A stretch of DNA of 5,583 nt from Acidobacteriota bacterium. GTDB lineage: Bacteria > Acidobacteriota > Terriglobia > Versatilivoradales > Versatilivoraceae. Below the pieces are notes generated by a model. That model saw nothing but the letters and a program-made list of their open reading frames with translations, made no database searches and had not been told where the DNA came from. Shown piece after piece: positions 1 through 5,583 of the stretch. The stretch spans positions 1 through 5,583 of the forward strand of contig JAPOZE010000276.1 in assembly GCA_026706225.1 (NCBI GenBank), in the 5' to 3' direction. Position 1 is the stretch's first letter; every line of letters starts with the position of its first letter. The position numbers were made by a program, and so were the translations under genes.

Positions 1-430
1 CTAGTGGGCCGGATCCCGCCCGAGATCGCGCAGTTGACCCGTCTGGAACGACTGAGTCTGGAGGGCAACACGCTCGGCGGCACGATCCCGTCCGAGATCG
101 GGCGCCTGTCCAGGCTTTCCTACCTGATCCTGAGCCGCAACGACCTGAGGGGCGAGATCCCGCCCCAACTCGGCGGGCTGACCCGCATGATCACGCTCGG
201 CCTCTCCTCCAACCGTCTGAGCGGGGTGATCCCGCCGGAACTCGGAGACCTGTCCCATCTGGGCCGGCTCGATCTGAGCCAGAACGACCTGATGGGCGAG
301 GTCCCGCCCCAACTAGCGATACGCAGCCTCCAGACCCTGCTCCTCGAAGGCAATCTCCTGCGCGGCCCGATTCCGGACAGTTTTCTGGGATCGGAACTCA
401 CGGGGTTCAGCTTTGCGTTCCCAGAGCACC
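1..430 (+). repeat. LRR block 1, about 5 repeats
   Basis: About five tandem 72-base (24-codon) leucine-rich repeats are visible, with turns such as NTLGGTIPSEIG, NDLRGEIPPQLG and NRLSGVIPPELG. The array is cut by the left window edge. It ends in a cap with cysteines encoded at 445-447 and 514-516, before a second module begins. Confidence 0.85.
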
Positions 431-2919
431 GGAACCTGTACCTCTGCCTGCCGGGCACCGCCGCCTTCGTGGCCTGGTCGGCGCGCGTTTCCCACGAGCC
501 CAATACCCGATTCTGCAACGAGTCCGACCGGGCCGGACTCAGGGCCTTGTACGAGGCGACGGGCGGCGTGGGATGGACCAACGCGGGCGGCTGGCTTTCC
601 GGCCCGGCCGTGGGGAAATGGCACGGCGTCGAGAGTGATTCCCTGGGCAGGGTGATCGCCCTCGACTTGGAGAACAACGGACTGTCCGGCGAGCTCCCGG
701 CCGCGCTGAGCCGGCTTTCCGCGATGACCGAACTCAGGATCGCCCGCAATCCGCTCAACGGCCGGCTGCCGGCGTCTCTCACGACGGTTCCGCTTCGGGA
801 GCTGCGCTATGCCGACACCGGGTTGTGCACGCCATCGGAGGCGTCCTTCCGCATTTGGCTGAACACCGTGGCGGTGCATGAGGGGACCGGCGCGGAGTGT
901 GCCCCGATGACGGATCGTGGCATCCTGGAGACGTTGTACCACGCGACCGGCGGCCCGAACTGGAAGGTCCGGCGCAACTGGCTGACGGATGCGCCGCTGG
1001 GAGACTGGCACGGCGTGGAGGTCGACGCCGGAGGCCGCGTCGTCTCGCTGAACCTGCCGGAGAATAACCTCGCCGGGGTCATCCCCGCGGAACTCGGCTG
1101 GCTCACACACCTCGAGAGTCTCGACCTGGGCTTCAATCCCCTAACGGGACCGATTCCGCCAGAACTAGGCCAGCTCTCCAACCTCAGGGTGTTGTACCTG
1201 TTCTTCACCCAGTTGTCGGGTGAGATCCCGGCGGAACTCGGCAGGCTCGGTGCCCTGGAGCAGCTGTGGCTGCAAAGGATTCCGCTGAGGGGCCCCATCC
1301 CGCGCGAACTCGGCAACCTCTCGAGACTCCGGTTCTTGGGCATGAGCGAGAGCAACCTGAGCGGCCCGATCCCAGCGGAACTCGGCCGCCTCACGAGGCT
1401 GGATGCGCTCTATCTCCGCAGCAACAAGCTTTCCGGCGAAATTCCGCGGACGCTCGGCAACCTCACCGGCCTGCACAGACTGAACCTCCATGGAAACTTC
1501 CTCGCGGGGCCAATCCCGGCGGAGTTGGGCGCGCTCTCCGCGCTTGAGTTCGCCTGGCTCTCCGACAACGGCCTGACGGGGCCGATCCCGCATGAGATCG
1601 GCGGACTCTCGGCGGCCCGGGTCCTGTCCCTGGCGAACAACGACCTGAGCGGAAGCCTGCCGACTACTTTCGGACGCCTCACGCGGCTTGAGTTCCTCAA
1701 CCTCTCCAACAACCCTCGCATGGGCGGTGCGTTGCCGCCGAGCCTGGCGGCGCTCGATCGGCTCGACAGCTTCTACGCCGGAGGCACGGCGCTTTGCGCG
1801 CCCGTCGAGGGGGGTCTACAGGCGTGGCTCGCGACCGTTAGAAACCAGCGCGTGATGCACTGCTCGACCGGCTGGCGCTCGACGGCGTATCTCACACAGA
1901 CTGTGCAATCGCTCGAATATCCCGTGCCTCTGGTCGCCGGCCGTCCCGCACTGCTGCGGGTCTTCGTGACGGCTCTGCGGAAGACAAACGCAGCGATGCC
2001 CCCGGTGCGCGCCAGGTTCTTCCACGGCGGGGTGGAGGTCCACGTCGAGAACATTCCAGCGGGGTTGGAGTCCATCCCGATCCAGATCGAGGAGGGCAGT
2101 CTCTCGAAGTCGGCCAACGCCCGGATCCCCGCGAGCGTGGTTCGACCAGGCCTGGAGATGGTGATCGAGATCCATCCCCCGGGCACGCTCGATCCCGGGC
2201 TTGGCGTCGAGCGTCGCATTCCTGCGACCGGCCGCATGGCCGTGCAGGTGGAGCATATGCCCACGTTGCAGCTGACCTGGATCCCGATGATCTCGCGCGA
2301 GAGTCCGGACTCCTCGATCCTGGATCTGACCCGGGGCCTGACGGCCGAGAGTCCGCTGTTCCGGCCGACGCGTACGCTGCTGCCCATCCGCGAGTTCGAG
2401 CTGGCGGTCCACGAAGTTGTGCAGACCTCGACCCGCGACGCCTTTGAACTGCTCCGGGAAGTGGAAGCGATCCGCGTGATGGAGGGCGGAGCGGGCTACT
2501 ACATGGGCTCCATGGCGAACCTCACGGGCTCGGCCAGGCGTGGCGACCACGCCTGGCCAGTCGAGCGTCGTGGCGCCCGGAGACTACACGATCGCACACG
2601 AACTGGGACACAACCTGAACCTGCTGCACGCCCCGTGCGGGGGCGCGGGCGCCCCGGACGAGTCGTTCCCGTCAGCGACTGCCTCGATCGGGGCGTGGGG
2701 CTACGACTTCCGGGGCGGCGGCAGGCTGATTCCGCCGTCCCACAAGGACCTGATGGCCTATTGCCAGCCGCAGTGGATCAGCGACTACCACTTCACCAAA
2801 GCGCTGCTCTACCGCCTGGACCGGAAAGCCGCGGAGGGGGCGTCTGCCACGCGCGCGGGCAACGCTCAATCGCTTCTGCTCTGGGGCGGTTTGGACGAGA
2901 CGGGGGCTCCGGTCCTTGA
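1..2919 (+). CDS. Leucine-rich-repeat protein, N-terminal part of a frameshifted LRR-metalloprotease (5' partial)
   Basis: The frame is open from the first base. The GTG at position 4 is unlikely to be the start, because CTA-GTG reads as the L-V of the LRR phrase 'LxGxIP', so the true start lies outside the window. Counting the GTG as residue 1, an LRR block covers about 1-145 and ends in a Cys pair (148, 171). A second module (about 175-299) and a third (about 304-620) each open with a 'D..LxxLYxATGG..W...WHGV' cap and end with a Cys-bounded cap (275/299 and 598/620). Repeats are about 24 residues with the plant-type pattern 'L..N.L.G.IP.ELG.L..L'. Residues about 624-830 look like beta-sandwich segments. 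After about residue 844 (position 2535) the frame turns into Arg/Pro-rich low-complexity translation up to TGA 2917-2919, which is almost certainly not genuine. The protease domain continues in frame 2. Probably extracytoplasmic, with the LRRs binding protein or glycan; that role is inferred. LRR identification is firm. Confidence 0.85.
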   Translation, partial: LVGRIPPEIAQLTRLERLSLEGNTLGGTIPSEIGRLSRLSYLILSRNDLRGEIPPQLGGLTRMITLGLSSNRLSGVIPPELGDLSHLGRLDLSQNDLMGEVPPQLAIRSLQTLLLEGNLLRGPIPDSFLGSELTGFSFAFPEHRNLYLCLPGTAAFVAWSARVSHEPNTRFCNESDRAGLRALYEATGGVGWTNAGGWLSGPAVGKWHGVESDSLGRVIALDLENNGLSGELPAALSRLSAMTELRIARNPLNGRLPASLTTVPLRELRYADTGLCTPSEASFRIWLNTVAVHEGTGAECAPMTDRGILETLYHATGGPNWKVRRNWLTDAPLGDWHGVEVDAGGRVVSLNLPENNLAGVIPAELGWLTHLESLDLGFNPLTGPIPPELGQLSNLRVLYLFFTQLSGEIPAELGRLGALEQLWLQRIPLRGPIPRELGNLSRLRFLGMSESNLSGPIPAELGRLTRLDALYLRSNKLSGEIPRTLGNLTGLHRLNLHGNFLAGPIPAELGALSALEFAWLSDNGLTGPIPHEIGGLSAARVLSLANNDLSGSLPTTFGRLTRLEFLNLSNNPRMGGALPPSLAALDRLDSFYAGGTALCAPVEGGLQAWLATVRNQRVMHCSTGWRSTAYLTQTVQSLEYPVPLVAGRPALLRVFVTALRKTNAAMPPVRARFFHGGVEVHVENIPAGLESIPIQIEEGSLSKSANARIPASVVRPGLEMVIEIHPPGTLDPGLGVERRIPATGRMAVQVEHMPTLQLTWIPMISRESPDSSILDLTRGLTAESPLFRPTRTLLPIREFELAVHEVVQTSTRDAFELLREVEAIRVMEGGAGYYMGSMANLTGSARRGDHAWPVERRGARRLHDRTRTGTQPEPAARPVRGRGRPGRVVPVSDCLDRGVGLRLPGRRQADSAVPQGPDGLLPAAVDQRLPLHQSAALPPGPESRGGGVCHARGQRSIASALGRFGRDGGSGP
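1039..1800 (+). repeat. LRR block 3, about 10 repeats
   Basis: About ten tandem LRRs with a 24-residue period (72 bases) follow the 'W-H-G-V' cap. Most carry the plant-type 'LxGxIPxELGxL' signature, which predicts a continuous curved solenoid. The last repeat (ALPPSLAAL) runs into a Cys-bounded C-terminal cap with TGC codons at 1795-1797 and 1861-1863. The nucleotide repeats are diverged rather than identical, so this is an old protein repeat and not a recent DNA tandem duplication. Confidence 0.85.
2525..2545 (+). other. Frameshift junction between LRR/linker and protease domain
   Basis: Homology-like content leaves frame 1 and resumes in frame 2. Frame 2 has a TGA at 2477-2479, so the crossover lies between 2480 and the HELGH codons at 2597. 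Dropping one base, for instance the A at 2536, joins frame-1 'LTGSA' to frame-2 'GVATTPGQSS' and gives one smooth reading from the beta linker into the protease. The sequence therefore carries one extra base (or lacks two). A mutation or a sequence error is the simplest reading. Programmed +1 shifting cannot be excluded, but no recoding signal such as a slippery stop codon is visible. Confidence 0.7.
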
Positions 2920-3319
2920 GCCCGCATTCGTGGTCGACGCGCTCCCGATGCTCCCATCCGTGCACGGCGCGTACGAGATCACGGGCGAGAGCGCAGGCGG
3001 CGAGGTGCTGTTCTCGCTCGGTTTCGACATGCCCGCGGTGGCCCACGGCAGAGCGTCGTCCTTCGCATTCGCCCTTCCCGCGCGGCCGGAATGGGCCGGG
3101 CGGCTTGAGCGGATCAGGCTGACCGGCCCTGCCGGGTCGGTGATCCTGGACGCCGGAAGCAAGCAGCCCATGACGATCACGCGGGACCCGGGGAGCGGAC
3201 GCGTGCTGAGTATTTTACGCGAAGAGGCGGCTGCTGGGTTGCCGGGGCGCGAGATCGAGGTGCTGTTCAGCCGCGGAGTGCCTGACGAGGCAGCCTGGGG
3301 AAGATATCGCAACAGGTAG
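2540..3319 (+). CDS. Metzincin-like zinc metalloprotease domain (C-terminal part of the LRR-protease)
   Basis: A zinc peptidase domain that most likely belongs to the same polypeptide as the upstream LRR protein. GTG 2540 is only a nominal start; no ribosome binding site was found for it. Numbering from that codon, the motif HELGHNLNLLH gives zinc ligands His20, His24 and His30 with catalytic Glu21 (positions 2597-2629). A Met-turn candidate, DLMAYC, has Met72 at 2753-2755. This spacing fits metzincins (HExxHxxGxxH plus a downstream Met), with Asn27 replacing the usual Gly. Cys33 and Cys75 flank these motifs and could form a disulfide, which would suit an exported enzyme. Residues about 90-259 form a Gly/Val-rich, beta-like C-terminal domain of unknown role, ending at TAG 3317-3319. 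Joined to the upstream frame, the visible protein would be about 1,100 residues. Substrate unknown. The peptidase fold is well supported; the exact MEROPS family cannot be assigned by eye. Confidence 0.8.
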   Translation: MATTPGQSSVVAPGDYTIAHELGHNLNLLHAPCGGAGAPDESFPSATASIGAWGYDFRGGGRLIPPSHKDLMAYCQPQWISDYHFTKALLYRLDRKAAEGASATRAGNAQSLLLWGGLDETGAPVLEPAFVVDALPMLPSVHGAYEITGESAGGEVLFSLGFDMPAVAHGRASSFAFALPARPEWAGRLERIRLTGPAGSVILDAGSKQPMTITRDPGSGRVLSILREEAAAGLPGREIEVLFSRGVPDEAAWGRYRNR

Positions 3320-3701
3320 GTAAATGGGAGGCCCTGTTTGCGGTATACGCCGCGGGCTCCTACTTCTTGGAACTTTCTTGGCAGGCCCGCTTATGGATGG
3401 CGATGGAGCAGGTTTGACTATTGGTCCTTGCCTACCGTCCATTGGAAACCGAATCAGCTCGGCTCGAACAGGTCCGCGAAGGATTCCCACAGCGCGCTGA
3501 TCTTGTAAGAGCGTTGCAGGATAACACCTAGCAGAATCCCATGCGGAGCATGACCGGCACCAAAAGCATCCAAATCATTGTCACAGGATACAAGGTGACT
3601 GCTTTCGCAAACAGGAATCCTAAGCAGACTGAATCCGCCCTGGCTGGGCCCGTTCTCGCGGTACCCGGTGGCCCCAACCCCCTTAACACATCGGAGGCAC
3701 T
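3320..3701 (+). other. Intergenic region without a convincing gene
   Basis: Third-position G/C bias fades after the TAG at 3317-3319. One short open frame runs from ATG 3541 to TGA 3703-3705 (54 codons). It has no clear ribosome binding site and codon use unlike the neighbouring genes, so it is not called. A TTGTCA hexamer at 3578-3583 resembles a -35 box but has no matching -10 at a normal distance. No strong hairpin followed by a T run was seen after the protease gene. The only well-supported signal is the ribosome binding site at the right end. Confidence 0.5.
3693..3697 (+). promoter_or_regulatory. Ribosome binding site of the Sel1-repeat lipoprotein gene
   Basis: GGAGG sits four bases before ATG 3702, a strong Shine-Dalgarno match. 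Together with the signal peptide that begins at this ATG, it fixes the start codon. Confidence 0.75.
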
Positions 3702-4142
3702 ATGAGCAACGCACGAACCCTCGCCGTTGTCTTTGCTGCTCTTGTGCTTCTTGTTGGGTGCCAATCCCAAACCACCTACATCCAGAGGCGCGCCCAACAG
3801 GGCGACCCCGGCGCTCAATATGCCCTGGGGGATATGTACAGCACCGGCGAAGGAGTGCCGCGAGATGTCCGGAAAGCGGTGAAGTGGTACCGGAAGGCTG
3901 CCGAGCAGGGCCACGCTAGTGCACAATTTGCGCTCGTGTTGTATTCCTCGGAAGTTCCAGAATGGGAAGAATGGCTTCGCCTTGCCGCCAAGCAAGGACA
4001 CATTCAAGCTCAACTCTACCTTGCATCCAGGTATCGTGAAGGCGACTGGGTGAAAGCGGTGAAGTGGTATCGCGAGGCTGCCGAGAAGGGCCATGCCGAA
4101 GCTCAAACGCTCTTGGGTGGGGCCTACGAGATCGGACGCTGA
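3702..4142 (+). CDS. Sel1-like repeat lipoprotein, N-terminal portion ending at a premature TGA
   Basis: A tetratricopeptide-like Sel1 repeat protein, a family of alpha-helical scaffolds for protein-protein contacts, often periplasmic or membrane-anchored. Residues 1-19 are a lipoprotein signal peptide (positive n-region, hydrophobic AVVFAALVLL) with lipobox LVGC and acceptor Cys20, so the mature protein is predicted to be lipid-anchored. Sel1 units follow. A full one starts at AQYALGDMYSTGEG and runs to KWYRKAAEQG. Two shortened ones (about 29 and 31 residues) come next, the second reading REGDWVKAVKWYREAAEKG. A fourth begins at AQTLLGGAYEIG and stops after Arg146 at TGA 4140-4142, in the middle of the repeat. 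The same frame continues directly into two further repeats, so the intact gene would span 3702-4547 (about 281 residues). Family assignment is firm. Partner and process are unknown. Confidence 0.85.
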   Translation: MSNARTLAVVFAALVLLVGCQSQTTYIQRRAQQGDPGAQYALGDMYSTGEGVPRDVRKAVKWYRKAAEQGHASAQFALVLYSSEVPEWEEWLRLAAKQGHIQAQLYLASRYREGDWVKAVKWYREAAEKGHAEAQTLLGGAYEIGR

Positions 4143-4307
4143 GTGCCACAAGGCCTCCGGGAAGCGGTGAAGTGGTATCGGAAGGCCGCCAAGCAGGGCT
4201 ACAACGATGCTCAATACCGTTTGGGCAGGGCCTACGAGCACGGAAGCGGAGTGCCACGAGACGTCCGGGAAGCGGTGAAGTGGTACCGGAAGGCTGCCGA
4301 GCAGGGC
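3876..4307 (+). repeat. Near-identical 36-base segments within the Sel1 repeats
   Basis: Each of four Sel1 units contains a 36-base segment coding for AVKWYxxAAxxG. They begin at 3876, 4056, 4164 and 4272, the last three spaced exactly 108 bases (36 codons) apart. The copies at 3876-3911 and 4272-4307 are identical base for base, and the other two differ at a few positions. Identity at synonymous sites suggests recent repeat duplication or gene conversion, and such segments can recombine to change repeat number. Confidence 0.8.
4140..4142 (+). other. In-frame TGA at a conserved Sel1 glycine codon
   Basis: The three repeats that keep this loop have GGA immediately before the codon for V in 'GEGVPRD', 'GSGVPRD' and 'GEGVTQD'. 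Here the codon is TGA, so a single G-to-T change explains the stop. Both flanks are uninterrupted Sel1 sequence in one frame. TGA also ends the response regulator gene in this window, which argues against reassignment of TGA to glycine in this organism. Confidence 0.8.
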
Positions 4308-4547
4308 AACTTTGGGGCTCAAGCAGCCCTGGCCGAATGCTACATTAAGGGCGAAGGAGTAACGCAGGATTACATCAGAGCCCACGCCTGGCTAAACCAG
4401 GACTTGGCGACGAGTACTCTCTACCGCATAAGCCGTATACATTACCTTGAGTCAACACTATCCTCGGACCAACTCGCCCAGGCCAAAACACTCGCCGCCG
4501 AGCTCAGAGGGCGCATCGAGGCCGCTAGAGCTCGCAGCTCCCAATAG
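4143..4547 (+). CDS. Sel1-like repeat protein, C-terminal portion after the premature stop
   Basis: In-frame continuation of the upstream lipoprotein gene. The nominal start is GTG 4143, directly after the TGA and without a clear Shine-Dalgarno sequence, so independent translation is doubtful; re-initiation at the stop is possible. It contains the rest of repeat 4 (REAVKWYRKAAKQG), a complete repeat 5 (AQYRLGRAYEHGSG to KWYRKAAEQG) and a repeat 6 (AQAALAECYIKGEG) that departs from consensus in its second helix (AHAWLNQDLA). A helical tail (LSSDQLAQAKTLAAELRGRI) follows and ends with TAG 4545-4547. The repeat 6 plus charged helix ending is typical of Sel1 proteins, so the true C-terminus is probably here. 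Alone it has no signal peptide and would not be exported. Best read as half of one gene split by a nonsense codon. Confidence 0.75.
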   Translation: MPQGLREAVKWYRKAAKQGYNDAQYRLGRAYEHGSGVPRDVREAVKWYRKAAEQGNFGAQAALAECYIKGEGVTQDYIRAHAWLNQDLATSTLYRISRIHYLESTLSSDQLAQAKTLAAELRGRIEAARARSSQ

Positions 4548-4550
4548 GAG
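4546..4550 (+). promoter_or_regulatory. Ribosome binding site overlapping the Sel1 gene stop
   Basis: AGGAG overlaps the TAG stop (4545-4547) and lies seven bases before ATG 4558. This placement is typical of translational coupling within an operon and is the main support for a gene start at 4558. Confidence 0.5.
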
Positions 4551-4557
4551 AGCACCC

Positions 4558-4861
4558 ATGGAACCTCACACCCTCAGCATCCTGTTTGCCATCCTTTCTG
4601 TCTCTTAATCATCGGACGCCCTTTCGCGCTCACGGTGGAGGAGTGTTCCCCGTGTAGCTTTTTAATCTGATTGTTGCGCTATGTGTAGTTGTGTGTCTTT
4701 TGTTGCACCGTGATCCACTTCATATCCGCGCCTCTCCCGAAACCGGTCAACGTCTCCAGATCCTCCGCACCCAGCGGCACCTCAACCTCGGCTACCGGCT
4801 GCGCGCCATCATCGACGCACCGCCGGTGCGCGGCGACTGCTCCCGGTCCGTCCACGCACGG
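4558..4861 (+). pseudogene. Possible frame-disrupted small two-helix membrane protein
   Basis: Frame 1 gives MEPHTLSILFAILSVS and stops at TAA 4606-4608. Adding one T at the TT of 4605-4606 moves reading to frame 3 (LIIGRPFALTVEECSPCS). Adding one T to the five-T run at 4659-4663 moves it to frame 2 (FFNLIVALCVVVCLLL, then HRDPLHIRASPETGQRLQ and RLRAIIDAPPVRG), ending at TGA 4859-4861. The result would be about 100 residues with two hydrophobic segments and a basic tail. Codons from 4739 to the stop are strongly G/C at third positions, as expected for a real gene in this genome. The good ribosome binding site, two helices and codon bias support a genuine but broken gene. The reconstruction is inference and no family is recognised. 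It could instead be a shorter frame-2 product or chance. Confidence 0.4.
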
Positions 4862-5033
4862 TGATTACATTCGGCTTGAAGTCGATTCAGAACGAGGGAT
4901 ATAAGAAGGGGACACTCGCCACTGGAATTTACAAGATACTATTTTACAGTACTTTACGTGGTCCTCGAATCGGATGACCTGCCACCCGACCGTTCAACCA
5001 TACCTCGGTCTTCCGATCCGGAGGGGAAGATCC
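4862..5033. other. Non-coding convergent intergenic stretch
   Basis: This stretch is relatively A/T-rich, especially 4921-4960, and shows no credible gene. It separates the plus-strand genes from the convergent response regulator. A weak hairpin (TCTTCC 5009-5014 with GGAAGA 5025-5030) lies just after the regulator stop on the minus strand but has no T run, so it is not called a terminator. GGGGACACTCGCC at 4908-4920 is treated as an observation only. Confidence 0.45.
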
Positions 5034-5583
5034 TCATCCATTGTCCGGATTGGCCGTGCGGTAGCCGACGCCGCGCACGTTGAGGATGTAGGTTGGCTTG
5101 GCGGCATCGTCGCCGAGCTTGCGGCGGAGATTCCTGACGAAGATGCGCACCAGGTTCCCATCGGCGTTCTCGTGCTCGGGCCAGACCCGGCGCAGCAGCG
5201 TCTCGAAGGTCACGACCCGTCCCGCGTCGAGCGAGAGCAGGCGCAGCAGCTCGTACTCGGTGGCGGTGAGGTCGACTACCTCTCCCCGGACCGTCACCCG
5301 GCGCTCGGCGTAGTCGATGGCGAGCTCCCCGAGCAGGAAGGGCGCGGGCCGGGCGTGCCTTCTGAGCGCCGACCGCACCCGCGCTACCAGCTCCGTCGGA
5401 GAGAAGGGCTTGGCGATGTAGTCGGAAGCGCCGGCCTCGAAGGCCTGCGCCACGGTCTCGTCGCGGCGGTAGGCGGAGATGAAGATGACCGGCAGGTCGG
5501 ACAGCTCCGGGACCTGCCGCATCAGCTCGATGCCGTCGCTTCCGGGCAGCACCAGGTCGAGCAGGGCCAGATGCGGCCTCTCG
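5034..5583 (-). CDS. OmpR/PhoB-family response regulator (N-terminus outside window)
   Basis: A two-component DNA-binding regulator, phosphorylated by a partner histidine kinase and acting in the cytoplasm as a transcription factor. Reading in from the right edge, the frame begins within the receiver domain: LALLDLVLPGSDG carries the phospho-acceptor Asp at 5556-5558. The switch Ser in IFISAY is at 5475-5477 and the conserved Lys in AKPF at 5409-5411, with spacings normal for receivers. A C-terminal winged helix follows, with DLTATEYELLRLL, VTFETLLRRVW, the recognition-helix region VRIFVRNLRRKLGD and the wing YILNVRGVGYR, then TGA (5034-5036 on the plus strand). The GTG at 5550-5552 is internal to the receiver, so the real start is upstream of it and roughly 45 residues are missing. 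No cognate kinase gene or target is visible. Convergent with the Sel1 gene. Family assignment is firm; signal and regulon are unknown. Confidence 0.93.
   Translation of the reverse strand, partial: ERPHLALLDLVLPGSDGIELMRQVPELSDLPVIFISAYRRDETVAQAFEAGASDYIAKPFSPTELVARVRSALRRHARPAPFLLGELAIDYAERRVTVRGEVVDLTATEYELLRLLSLDAGRVVTFETLLRRVWPEHENADGNLVRIFVRNLRRKLGDDAAKPTYILNVRGVGYRTANPDNG

Noticed and set aside
120..2550. Several minus-strand and alternate-frame open frames across the LRR gene
   Set aside because: High GC leaves antisense frames open. Their translations are Arg/Pro/Ser-rich and repeat with the LRR period, so they are shadows.
3578..3583. TTGTCA as a -35 promoter box for the Sel1 gene
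   Set aside because: No reasonable -10 hexamer occurs 15-19 bases downstream.
4140..4142. Alternative genetic code with TGA as glycine
   Set aside because: The response regulator ends at TGA straight after its normal C-terminus, and the GC content does not suit the known TGA-glycine lineages.
3528..4385. Long minus-strand open frame of 285 codons with repeated LLGSLPVPLHRFP-like phrases
   Set aside because: It is the antisense shadow of the Sel1 repeats. The repetition mirrors the plus-strand repeats, and there is no ribosome binding site or recognisable domain.
4816..4830. Palindrome CGCACCG-C-CGGTGCG
   Set aside because: Seven-base arms around one base, inside a probable coding stretch in GC-rich DNA. 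No promoter nearby supports an operator.
4689..4904. 71-codon plus-strand frame starting MCVFCC
   Set aside because: Ser/Thr/Pro-rich translation with no motif. Frame 2 over the same bases has better codon bias and a hydrophobic helix.
5009..5030. Hairpin TCTTCC/GGAAGA just downstream of the response regulator stop
   Set aside because: A six-base stem with a ten-base loop and no T run on the minus strand; too weak for an intrinsic terminator.

Overview
The window is GC-rich and gene-dense at both ends, with a lower-GC, poorly coding stretch around 4.6-5.0 kb. Codon third positions in the clear genes are strongly G/C. A lipobox-bearing Sel1-repeat protein, a plant-type leucine-rich-repeat (LRR) protein fused to a metzincin-like protease, and an OmpR/PhoB response regulator all point to a bacterium. 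From memory, LRR-protease architectures of this kind occur in environmental Gemmatimonadota and related metagenome lineages, but the sequence alone does not settle the phylum.

Layout: (1) 1-3319, plus strand. A large secreted-type protein, cut by the left window edge, carries three LRR modules, a beta-rich linker and a zinc metalloprotease domain (HELGH, with a later Met-turn). The LRR part and the protease part lie in different frames, and the crossover is near position 2536. (2) 3320-3701, no convincing gene. (3) 3702-4547, plus strand. A Sel1-like repeat lipoprotein is interrupted by an in-frame TGA at 4140-4142, exactly where the intact repeats have a GGA glycine codon. (4) 4548-5033, between convergent genes. 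It holds a possible decayed two-helix membrane protein (4558-4861) whose reading frame is recovered if two single-base deletions in T runs are assumed. (5) 5034-5583, minus strand. The C-terminal part of an OmpR/PhoB-family response regulator runs off the right edge.

The most notable theme is that every plus-strand coding unit carries a frame or stop lesion while the minus-strand regulator is clean across its visible part. This could be real decay of an accessory surface-protein region, or residual sequence errors in a metagenomic assembly. Nothing in the window shows that these genes work together. The first two products would probably act outside the cytoplasm and the regulator inside it. 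No RNA gene, CRISPR array, transposase or convincing terminator was seen.
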